From an uncultured Bacteroidales bacterium (GTDB lineage Bacteria > Bacteroidota > Bacteroidia > Bacteroidales > UBA932): a stretch of 59,652 nucleotides of DNA. The notes under the pieces were generated by a model, which saw only the letters and a list, made by a program, of their open reading frames with translations, was not told the DNA's origin and did no database searches. The stretch lies in the NCBI GenBank assembly GCA_900316525.1, contig ONDF01000016.1, forward strand, positions 1-59,652. The letters are read 5' to 3'. The translations under genes were made by a program, and so were the position numbers. This document shows, piece after piece, positions 1-6,405 of the stretch; position 1 is the stretch's first letter; every line of letters starts with the position of its first letter.

Positions 1-164
1 AGCGGTATCTTTGGGCGTCATGAGGCGTCTGTTTCCCTGTATGCTGGCCGTTCAAGTCGTATCCCAAATACGTCTCAAACGGCCGCGAATGTTTCACCTA
101 TGTTTCACCTGATGCCTTTTCGACTTCTCATAAATCATTGATTGTCGACATATTACAAGAAATA
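1..164. other. AT-rich sequence left of a tRNA fragment; probable end of an integrated element
   Basis: I see no convincing complete gene here. One minus-strand frame is open from a GTG near position 99 to the window edge (about 33 codons), so it could be the start of an element gene. It is too short to identify. The stretch abuts the tRNA 3' fragment at 165-188, and the tRNA body that should precede that fragment is missing. By the logic of tRNA-targeted integration this side is therefore foreign DNA. The assignment to a mobile element is inference, because no integrase is visible inside the window. Confidence 0.35.
89..110 (+). repeat. Perfect tandem repeat of ATGTTTCACCT
   Basis: The 11-bp unit ATGTTTCACCT occurs twice back to back (89-99 and 100-110), about 55 bp left of the tRNA-like fragment. 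The 11-bp period is one helical turn, as in paired binding sites for a recombinase or accessory protein. Function is not known. Confidence 0.6.
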
Positions 165-188
165 GTTCGAGTCTCGTTTTCCGCTCCA
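165..188 (+). other. tRNA 3'-end fragment (tRNA-Gly-like), candidate attachment site
   Basis: From position 166 the sequence partitions exactly as a tRNA 3' half: a 7-nt T loop (TTCGAGT), 5 nt of T stem (CTCGT), 7 nt of acceptor strand (TTTCCGC), a discriminator T and the encoded CCA. The sequence to its left cannot fold into the rest of a tRNA: only three of five T-stem pairs form and there are no D or anticodon arms. The fragment resembles the 3' end of Bacteroidales tRNA-Gly(GCC) as I remember it. A displaced tRNA 3' end followed by its own terminator is the usual distal scar of integration into a tRNA gene. Confidence 0.65.
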
Positions 189-190
189 AA

Positions 191-217
191 CGCCTCGCAG
201 TCCTGCGGGGCGTTTTT
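191..217 (+). terminator. Rho-independent terminator behind the tRNA fragment
   Basis: CGCCTCGCAG and CTGCGGGGCG form a 10-bp stem with one G-T pair and a 2-nt loop, followed by TTTTT. It sits 2 nt after the CCA of the tRNA fragment, so it is probably the original terminator of the intact tRNA gene. Confidence 0.8.
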
Positions 218-276
218 GTTTGTGTGGCAGTGCCGGGGCGGGGTTTGCACGCTGAGCTTCGAGAACAATCATTTGT

Positions 277-346
277 TTTTGACACAATCTTGCACAAATG
301 TCAAATTTTCTCTATTTTTGACACTTGAATGAAAAACTGTCAAAAC
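277..346. repeat. Cluster of four TTTTGACA boxes in alternating orientation
   Basis: TTTTGACA occurs at about 277-284 and 316-323 on the plus strand. Its complement (TGTCAAA or TGTCAAAA) occurs at 299-305 and 339-346. Box spacings are roughly 18 to 22 bp, close to two helical turns, and the middle pair forms a 7-bp inverted repeat with an 11-bp spacer. Possible roles are arm-type recombinase sites beside the att-like fragment or an operator. I cannot decide between them. Confidence 0.45.
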
Positions 347-1245
347 CGAAAGCGAAAAAGAATCCTATGAAGTAAATTCGTATCGGTCTCTTCTACCGCC
401 AACAAAATAACCCCATCCACCCCCAATCCATTCACGGGCGGAAGATATAACGTCTAATTCTTCCGGCTCATAGAATCAGCGCGCACAACCCATTCCCGAA
501 ACGAGTGGAGATTGACTACCCGACTATCCGCGCTGTTTTCTTGAGCCGATGAATGTTCTCGAGGATGATGGTGTTTGATTGGAGTAGGGACGGCGGCTAA
601 GATTCGGCGGTTGGATATTCGGCGGTTTTGTTCTATATTTGCCCATGGTCGCTGATATTTGAACTTATTTGCGACCAGTAGTTCTTTGGCACATATTAGG
701 TCTCACGATTAGTCCGGCGGTCAGGTCTTTTCTAGGTGGTTCAGCTGGTGTTTTGCGTCGTTAAAGAGCGGAGGTGAGCTTGTGTGTACGTGACCCACTC
801 CCGCTACACAGATTTCTTGTCATTTCGAGCGAAGTCGAGAAATCTAAGACATAAGCAACGGGACGAGTACGAAGTCCCTTGCACCTGAAACAACCTCACT
901 ATATACCCGGCGCTTTTCAGCGGCGGATTTTTTATTGTCTATCAGTGAGTTAAAGAGGGTGTGGTTATCGGTTATCAATGAGGTTAAGAATGCTGTTCTG
1001 CGCCTGACATTTGCAAATGATGCAATTAATGATTAACATTGTGCATTTAGCCGAGCCTTTTACATCCACTTCTATGAAACTACATTTTTGCGCGTATGCG
1101 GCCCCAGAATCGGAGGTTCTTGAAATCGGACCTTATCGGGAAATCTGCCAAAGTCCCGGATCCTCAAATTTGAAGTATGGAAACCCGGGAGCTGCCGGGG
1201 GGAGTATTGATGATGATGATATTGTCGATGGGGGGACAATCTGAT
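347..1245. other. Intergenic region, no gene recognised
   Basis: No reading frame here has the composition or length of a real gene; short open frames contain no recognisable protein. The region is AT-richer than the rest of the window. It contains the palindromic repeat at 810-845 and probably the promoter of the lipoprotein gene that starts at 1246. Confidence 0.5.
810..845 (+). repeat. Dispersed palindromic repeat, copy 1 (TTGTCATTTCGAGC...TCGAGAAATCT)
   Basis: The conserved halves TTGTCATTTCGAGC and TCGAGAAATCT are separated by a short GAAG. This copy is also flanked by AGATTTCT (810-817), the inverse complement of the terminal AGAAATCT (838-845), giving a longer hairpin. Two further copies occur in the window, at 14078-14105 (inverted) and inside a coding sequence at 49591-49631. 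Confidence 0.75.
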
Positions 1246-2985
1246 ATGAACAAGTCGATTTATAGTCTGCTCGCCGTCCTGGTGACTGCCGCGGCGTGCA
1301 ACCGGGGGGACCTGGGCAATCCGGAAGAAGAGGAAGTTCCGGCATCCAATGCTACGACCGTGACGGTTTATGCCGGTGGAGCCGGAACCCGTACGTCCAT
1401 CCGGCAAGAGGATGGGAAGTATGTTGTGGGATGGAAAAAGGGAGATAACCTTGCCGTGCTTGAAGGGGTTCCAGCCATTGCTTCCATGATTGAGAACGAT
1501 CCCGATTATCAAGGCGACTACGCCGGCTTGCTATACACCAGCGCAGAATTGGCGGCAGACACGGACAACGCCGAGTTCACGCTTGAACTTGAGGACCGCG
1601 AGAATGTGTCCGGTGAACTCCAGTATGTGGCCATCTATCCTGCCAGCGCAGCCATCGATGTGAACGAGGCGTGGGATTACGAAAAGAACAGGCTCATCGC
1701 CACGATTGATTTCCCCAGATTTCAACAGCCTACGGCAGACAGTTTCGACCCGGAAGCGGATGTCCTGGTGTCAAAAGTCGAGACCTGCCAGAATACCCGG
1801 CCCCAGAAGCTTTCCTTTGAATTCGCACGGGTGGGAACGATTGTCAAAATGGTCCTGAATGGCCTGCCGGAAGGATCGGTCATCCAGTCCGGCGGTGTTG
1901 AACTCGGCATTGAAGCCGGCTACTATATGAAATATGACCCGGTCGATGAGAAAATGATCCTCTCGGATGGTACCGACGGGATTTCCTTCTCTTTTGGCGA
2001 AGATGGCATTACGGTCGGTGCGGACCGGACAGCGACGGTCTGGCTTCGTTGTATGTCCGGTGTTTCCGATCAGGTCGATCTGGAAGTCTATGGGAAAACT
2101 CCCGGTGGCGCCAATCTATACCTCAACCGACACGTCTACCTGAGGGCAAAAGGAAAAACCCTGGTATTCAAGGAAGGCGGCCTCACGACCTTCGCTGTCG
2201 ATCTGCGGTCCCCGGATGTTCCCAATCCAGATGAGGACCAGATTGATTTCAAGACATTCAATGACAGCCATGACGGTGTCGAAGTCTGGTGGCCGCTTCC
2301 CGAAAACGACTATTTGCAGGGATACGACTGTTTCCTCAGGGATGAGGACGGAAACCGGTATGACTTGATGGGCACAGTCACGGATGGAACCGTGTTCAGG
2401 GCATCCGTCAGCAGCGGCCTGGCACCCGGCGCATACACCCTGTACGTCCGCGCACTGGCTGTGGATGGAAAGATTTCCCAGCAGGACTATGTCGAAAAGG
2501 AATTGGAAATCGGAAATCCCATCACACTCAGCATCAGTTATGTAACAGCGAAGAACTCATCGATGGGCGACGATTTCGACCTGGCGCTGGATTACGCGTA
2601 TGATCAGACTTATCTGGATAAGTTCAGAGGCTTCTATTTCTATCTCAGGTATCTAGGCTGGCATGGCGGATCCCCCAACCATTTTGACGGATATATGTCC
2701 AACAATGGCGGTTGGGCTATGTGGAACTACACTTCCAGCACCTGGTCCAAAGTAACCGTGAAGACGGTATCGAGTTATACCCTCCGGGATTATCAAGTTT
2801 ACGCATCCGACAGCGGATTCATCGACGGGGACCCGGGCACGGCAACTCCCATAACAGGCACCAGCACAGGGAGTTACGAGAAATCATACGATTTGGGCAA
2901 CAAGAAGTACTTCCTCATCCTGGGTACCTCAGAAGCGGGTACTAGGATTCACCTGGAAGAAATCTCGCTGGAGTACTACAAATAG
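1246..2985 (+). CDS. Fimbrillin-like surface lipoprotein
   Basis: A 579-residue exported lipoprotein. The signal peptide ends in a lipobox (LVTAAAC, Cys18), and the ATG at 1246 is preferred because it begins exactly at this signal peptide. Residues from about 30 to 340 show the pattern of Bacteroidales fimbrillin-family proteins: a TRTSI-type motif, then a WKKGD-type turn, then beta-rich sequence with a 'VYPASA' strand. The C-terminal 160 residues, rich in Tyr, Trp and Gly, form a separate domain I do not recognise. It is probably outer-membrane anchored and surface-exposed, as a fimbrial or adhesin subunit. Codon use is less GC-rich than in the genes to the right, and a terminator follows, so it is a single-gene unit, possibly acquired horizontally. 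Confidence 0.6.
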   Translation: MNKSIYSLLAVLVTAAACNRGDLGNPEEEEVPASNATTVTVYAGGAGTRTSIRQEDGKYVVGWKKGDNLAVLEGVPAIASMIENDPDYQGDYAGLLYTSAELAADTDNAEFTLELEDRENVSGELQYVAIYPASAAIDVNEAWDYEKNRLIATIDFPRFQQPTADSFDPEADVLVSKVETCQNTRPQKLSFEFARVGTIVKMVLNGLPEGSVIQSGGVELGIEAGYYMKYDPVDEKMILSDGTDGISFSFGEDGITVGADRTATVWLRCMSGVSDQVDLEVYGKTPGGANLYLNRHVYLRAKGKTLVFKEGGLTTFAVDLRSPDVPNPDEDQIDFKTFNDSHDGVEVWWPLPENDYLQGYDCFLRDEDGNRYDLMGTVTDGTVFRASVSSGLAPGAYTLYVRALAVDGKISQQDYVEKELEIGNPITLSISYVTAKNSSMGDDFDLALDYAYDQTYLDKFRGFYFYLRYLGWHGGSPNHFDGYMSNNGGWAMWNYTSSTWSKVTVKTVSSYTLRDYQVYASDSGFIDGDPGTATPITGTSTGSYEKSYDLGNKKYFLILGTSEAGTRIHLEEISLEYYK

Positions 2986-3000
2986 AGACTCCTAGGTTCT

Positions 3001-3037
3001 ATTTCGCCCGCAGGTGTTTTACCTGTGGGCGAAATTT
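3001..3037 (+). terminator. Rho-independent terminator
   Basis: TTTCGCCCGCAGGT pairs with ACCTGTGGGCGAAA (one G-T pair) around a TTTT loop and is followed by TTTTT. It ends the lipoprotein gene at 2985. Confidence 0.9.
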
Positions 3038-3086
3038 TTGTCCGGCGCCTTGCAAGCGGCGGTTTTTTTGTTTATGGGGGCGACCG

Positions 3087-3117
3087 TTTGGTTCTTGGGG
3101 AAAAGTTTCTTATCTTG
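3087..3117 (+). promoter_or_regulatory. Bacteroidetes-type promoter
   Basis: TTTG (3087-3090) and TATCTTG (3111-3117) are spaced by 20 bp, close to the Bacteroides -33/-7 consensus TTTG-N19-21-TAnnTTTG. It lies 24 bp before the start of the membrane-protein gene. Confidence 0.55.
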
Positions 3118-3141
3118 CGGAACGAACTAATAACCAATACC

Positions 3142-3399
3142 ATGAACATTCTCATCACCCTGTTCTTCGGAGCCATCGCCGGCTGGCTGGCCGGGTTCTT
3201 CGTGATCAAGGAGAAAGGCGGACTCATCTGGAACATCATCATCGGCCTGCTCGGCGGCGTCGTCGGTGGGTGGCTGCTGGGCAAGCTCGGCGCGACCGGT
3301 TCCTTCTGGGCCGAGTGGTATGGCCAGATCGTCAGCGCCGTCATCGGCGCCGTGGTCCTGATTCTGGTCTGGCGCCTGATCAAGAAGATCCTCAAATAG
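3142..3399 (+). CDS. GlsB/YeaQ/YmgE-family stress-response membrane protein
   Basis: An 85-residue, highly hydrophobic protein with three predicted membrane helices. The glycine motifs GAIAGWLAG, GLLGGVVGGWLLGKLG and GAVVLILVWRLIKK are those of the transglycosylase-associated (GlsB/YeaQ/YmgE) family in the inner membrane. Members are usually induced by envelope or acid stress, but their biochemical role is unclear. The ATG at 3142 fits both family length and the promoter 24 bp upstream; an in-frame upstream extension would add non-family sequence. Confidence 0.85.
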   Translation: MNILITLFFGAIAGWLAGFFVIKEKGGLIWNIIIGLLGGVVGGWLLGKLGATGSFWAEWYGQIVSAVIGAVVLILVWRLIKKILK

Positions 3400-3401
3400 C
3401 T

Positions 3402-3470
3402 TTTTAAGACTTTTTTAATCCAGCGATAGCGGGAATTAAGCATCCGGGAAACGGAGGCGGCGTATCTTTG
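3402..3470 (+). promoter_or_regulatory. TTAA-box array (site A) with TAnnTTTG promoter
   Basis: TTAA boxes begin at 3404, 3415 and 3436, with a degenerate GATAG near 3426, giving spacings of 11 and 21 bp (about one and two helical turns). The -7 element TATCTTTG is at 3463-3470. The boxes lie 59, 48 and 27 bp upstream of the -7 element, identical to site B at 19102-19168. The segment TTTTTAAGACTTTTTTAA is nearly identical to site B. No -33 TTTG is evident, which suggests activator-dependent transcription. Confidence 0.6.
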
Positions 3471-3487
3471 TGGGAAACAAGTTCACC

Positions 3488-4237
3488 ATGAAAGCGTTCC
3501 GCCTCCTTTTTGCGTTGCTGCTGGTCAGCGGCACCGTTTCCGCCCAGTCCTGGGAGCAGCCGTATGCCGATCGGGGATTTACCGTCCAGGATACCGTGAT
3601 TTGCGGCCGCCGGGCCGTGTTCGTCGTGCCGCCGCAGGCGAACGGGCGCTGGATCGCCCGGCCCGCGTTCATCGGCGCGTTCGCGCAGGTGGACGACGCC
3701 TTGCTGGAGCTGGGGTGGTCCTTCGGCCTGCTGGACCTGATGGATGAGTATGCCACGCCCGACGCGCAGGATGCGTTCACGGCGTTCTGCGACTATGGGC
3801 ACAAGCGGTACGGGTTGTCCAGGAAGGTGGTTCTGGAGGGGCTCAGCCGCGGCGGCTGGTTCTCGCTTGTCTATGCCGAGAATCACCCGGACCGGGTGGA
3901 CAAGCTCTATCTCGATGCGCCCCTGTGCGATTTGACGAAATTTCGCAATGAGCATATCCAGAAGGCCGGGGAGCAGTGGGCCGCGGCGGGCATTCCGGAG
4001 GCGAAGTTCCGGACCTATGCCAAGGACCATTTCGTCCGGGCCAAGGGAATGCCCATCATTGTCGTATACGGCGCGGCCGATCCGACCGTCCCCTTCGAAC
4101 AGCAGTTCGGGACGTTCGACTTGTCCGGCTGCCGGGACCTTTCCCTCATCGGAAAGACCGGCGTCGGCCATCATCCGCATTCGCTCAGCCCGTGCGACAC
4201 GATCGTGCGCTTCCTGGCCAAGCCTGAGCGGTTATAG
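3488..4237 (+). CDS. Secreted alpha/beta hydrolase
   Basis: A 249-residue periplasmic or secreted protein with a signal peptide ending near VSAQS. The alpha/beta-hydrolase signature is visible: nucleophile elbow GLSRGG (Ser), YGAADPTVP (Asp) and a late HHPH (His). A carbohydrate-esterase role is plausible from fold and export, but the substrate is unknown. The ATG at 3488 follows the -7 box by 17 nt; the GTG at 3470 overlaps the promoter. Its 3' end overlaps the convergent serine-hydrolase gene by 6 bp. The promoter carries the TTAA array shared with the glycoside-hydrolase operons. Confidence 0.75.
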   Translation: MKAFRLLFALLLVSGTVSAQSWEQPYADRGFTVQDTVICGRRAVFVVPPQANGRWIARPAFIGAFAQVDDALLELGWSFGLLDLMDEYATPDAQDAFTAFCDYGHKRYGLSRKVVLEGLSRGGWFSLVYAENHPDRVDKLYLDAPLCDLTKFRNEHIQKAGEQWAAAGIPEAKFRTYAKDHFVRAKGMPIIVVYGAADPTVPFEQQFGTFDLSGCRDLSLIGKTGVGHHPHSLSPCDTIVRFLAKPERL

Positions 4238-5554
4238 CTGGGCGATGATATCTTTGACGAGGGCGTTCCAGTCGACCACCCGGTCGGGTTTCGGGGAATA
4301 GCCCAGGACGACTACGACCAGGTCCTTGGAGGGGATGATGAAGATTTCCTGGCCGTCGTGGCCCTGGCAGTTGAACATGTCCTCGGGAATGTCCGGCCAG
4401 AACTTGTCCTTGTTCAGCCAGAAGAAGGCGCCGTAGCCGTCCTTGCTGTCGGAGGCGGGGGTGACGGAGTAGTCCACCCAGCCCTCGGGGAGGATCCGAC
4501 GGCCCTGGAAGACGCCGTCACCGAGGTACAGCTGCCCGAAGCTGGCGAATTCCCGGGCGGTGATGTACAGGTAGGACGAGCCTACGGGGGTGCCGCTCAT
4601 GTCCGGCTCGAAAATGGCGTTGTGGATGCCCAGTGGAGCGAAAAGCCGCTCGCGCAGATAGGTCAGGAACTCCTTGTCGGAGGCGAACTTGCCGCGCAGG
4701 TAGCGCATCACGATGTTCGTGCTGCCGCTGGAGTAGTACCAGAAGGTGCCGGGCTTGTGCTCGAGGGGTTTGTCGATGGCGTACAGGCCCATGTCCTTTT
4801 CCCGGTGCAGCATCAGGTTCACGTCGGACCGGTTGCCGTAGTCCTCGTTCCACTCAAGGCCGCTCTGCATCTGCATCAGGTCGTTGAGCGTGATGGTGGC
4901 GCGCTCGTCGCCCTGCCACTCGGGAATGCCCGTCGGGGCGTAGATGTCCACCATCCCGTCGCTTGTCATCAGGCCCGCGAGGGCGTTCGTGAAGCTCTTG
5001 GCCATGCTCCAGCTGAGGAGCCGCGTACGGGCGGAAAGGCCTTCGCGATACCGCTCGGCCACCACCTTGCCCTCGTGCAGGACCACGAAGGCGAAGGGCG
5101 TCCCGTTGTAGGCGTGGTCGTCGACCAGGGCCTTGGCGATGGGCGCAAGCCGCGCCGTGAGGGCGGAGTCGCCGGGTTCCAGGCAGTCCGGGCCTTCGGC
5201 CTCGGGGGCGAGGGGATACTTCTCCGCCTGCAGCTCGGCGGCCTTCTTGCCCCGGAGCAGCGTGACGCCGTATCCGTCGCGGTAAGCGGCGACGGACTTG
5301 CCCCAGAGGAAGCGGCTCGTCACCGTCTTGTTCTCGAAATCCACCTTGTTGCGGGTGAACTTGATGAAGGAGAAGTGGAGGTCGAGGGCCTCCACGTCCG
5401 CGGGTTCCCGCCCGGAGACGAAAACGTCCGACGCAAGGTTCTTGGCCGCATAGCCCGTGATGATGGGCAGCAGGGAGTTCAGGTAGAGGCAGCCGCCGAG
5501 GATCGCGGCCGCGAGCACCGCCAGGACGATGCGCAGGATCGTTTTCTTCTTCAT
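4232..5554 (-). CDS. Serine hydrolase of the beta-lactamase/penicillin-binding class C family
   Basis: A 440-residue protein with an N-terminal membrane anchor (residues about 7-30), so it probably acts in the periplasm. The family motifs are present: SxxK (SMAKS, in RLLSWSMAKSF), the YxS/N-type motif (YYSSGSTN) and a C-terminal GHDGQ in place of HxG. Such proteins are peptidases, esterases or amidases acting on cell-wall or small ester substrates; the substrate is not predictable. It is the last gene of the minus-strand run that also holds nagB, 27 bp away. Confidence 0.85.
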   Translation of the reverse strand: MKKKTILRIVLAVLAAAILGGCLYLNSLLPIITGYAAKNLASDVFVSGREPADVEALDLHFSFIKFTRNKVDFENKTVTSRFLWGKSVAAYRDGYGVTLLRGKKAAELQAEKYPLAPEAEGPDCLEPGDSALTARLAPIAKALVDDHAYNGTPFAFVVLHEGKVVAERYREGLSARTRLLSWSMAKSFTNALAGLMTSDGMVDIYAPTGIPEWQGDERATITLNDLMQMQSGLEWNEDYGNRSDVNLMLHREKDMGLYAIDKPLEHKPGTFWYYSSGSTNIVMRYLRGKFASDKEFLTYLRERLFAPLGIHNAIFEPDMSGTPVGSSYLYITAREFASFGQLYLGDGVFQGRRILPEGWVDYSVTPASDSKDGYGAFFWLNKDKFWPDIPEDMFNCQGHDGQEIFIIPSKDLVVVVLGYSPKPDRVVDWNALVKDIIAQL

Positions 5555-5581
5555 AATCTCCGAACAGGTGTTAAAGGTGAA

Positions 5582-6376
5582 TTACCGGTTCTCCGCGGCC
5601 TCGACGGCCTTGAAGTAGCGGTAGCTGTTCACTTTCACCTCGCCGATGGACGCCTCGTCGCAGACGATGGTGCCGGCGGGGTGGTTCTGCAGGCCGCTGA
5701 GGGTGCAGTAGTGGGACATCGGCCCTTCGATGGCGTCCTTCAGGGCGCGGGCTTTCTTGGAGCCGAAGGCGAGGATCACGACCTCCTTGGAGGAGAGGAC
5801 GGTGGCGACGCCCACGGTGAGCGCCTGGGCCGGAACCGCCTCGGGATCGCCGCCGAAGAAGCGGGCGTTGACCTCGCGGGTGTCCTGGGTGAGCGTCACG
5901 ACGCGGGTGCGGGAGCTGAGCGAGGAGAACGGCTCGTTGAAGGCGATATGTCCGTCTTCGCCCACGCCGCCGAGGAACAGGTCGAAACCGCCGGCCTTGA
6001 CGATCGCCTCCTCATAGGCGGCGCACTCGGCCTCGGTGTCGGGGGCGTTGCCGTCCAGGATGTGGATGTTCTCCGCCGGCTCGTCGATCTGGTCGAACAG
6101 GTAGCGGTGCATGAAGGAGTGGTAGCTCTCGGGATGGTCCACGGGAAGGCCCACGTACTCGTCCATGTTGAAGGAGACCACGTTCTTGAAGGAGACCTCG
6201 CCGGCCTTGACCATGCGGATGAGCTCGGCATAGGTGTCGATCGGCGTGGAGCCGGTGCAGAGGCCCAGGACGAAAGGCTTGTCGGAGACTTTGGCCTTCT
6301 CGTTGATCTTGGCGGCGATGTAGTGCGCCGCCCAGAGGGAGCCCTGCTTCGCGTTGTCGCGGATAATGACTTTCAT
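5582..6376 (-). CDS. nagB: Glucosamine-6-phosphate deaminase
   Basis: A 264-residue cytoplasmic enzyme converting glucosamine 6-phosphate to fructose 6-phosphate and ammonia. The catalytic residues of Escherichia coli NagB are present at identical numbers: Asp72 (NMDEY), Asp141, His143 and Glu148 (GEDGHIAFNE), with the phosphate-binding GSTP loop near residue 42. It is full length. It lies 29 bp downstream of the NagB/PIG-L fusion on the same strand, so amino-sugar catabolism is the evident theme. A TATATTTA sequence in that gap may be an internal promoter. Confidence 0.95.
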   Translation of the reverse strand: MKVIIRDNAKQGSLWAAHYIAAKINEKAKVSDKPFVLGLCTGSTPIDTYAELIRMVKAGEVSFKNVVSFNMDEYVGLPVDHPESYHSFMHRYLFDQIDEPAENIHILDGNAPDTEAECAAYEEAIVKAGGFDLFLGGVGEDGHIAFNEPFSSLSSRTRVVTLTQDTREVNARFFGGDPEAVPAQALTVGVATVLSSKEVVILAFGSKKARALKDAIEGPMSHYCTLSGLQNHPAGTIVCDEASIGEVKVNSYRYFKAVEAAENR

Positions 6377-6405
6377 GATGTCAAGTAAGTTAAATATACA
6401 CTAAA

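Noticed and set aside
1..99. Minus-strand frame of 33 codons at the left edge as an integrase start
   Set aside because: It looks protein-like, but no integrase motif is visible and the frame leaves the window. I only mention it under the left-end feature.
89..110. CRISPR-like repeat
   Set aside because: There are only two adjacent copies with no spacers and no cas genes in the window. No CRISPR array is present anywhere in it.
3001..3040. Use of the hairpin region as coding sequence for a longer GlsB/YeaQ protein
   Set aside because: The upstream extension from 3025 would translate a terminator and a promoter; the family length fits the ATG at 3142.
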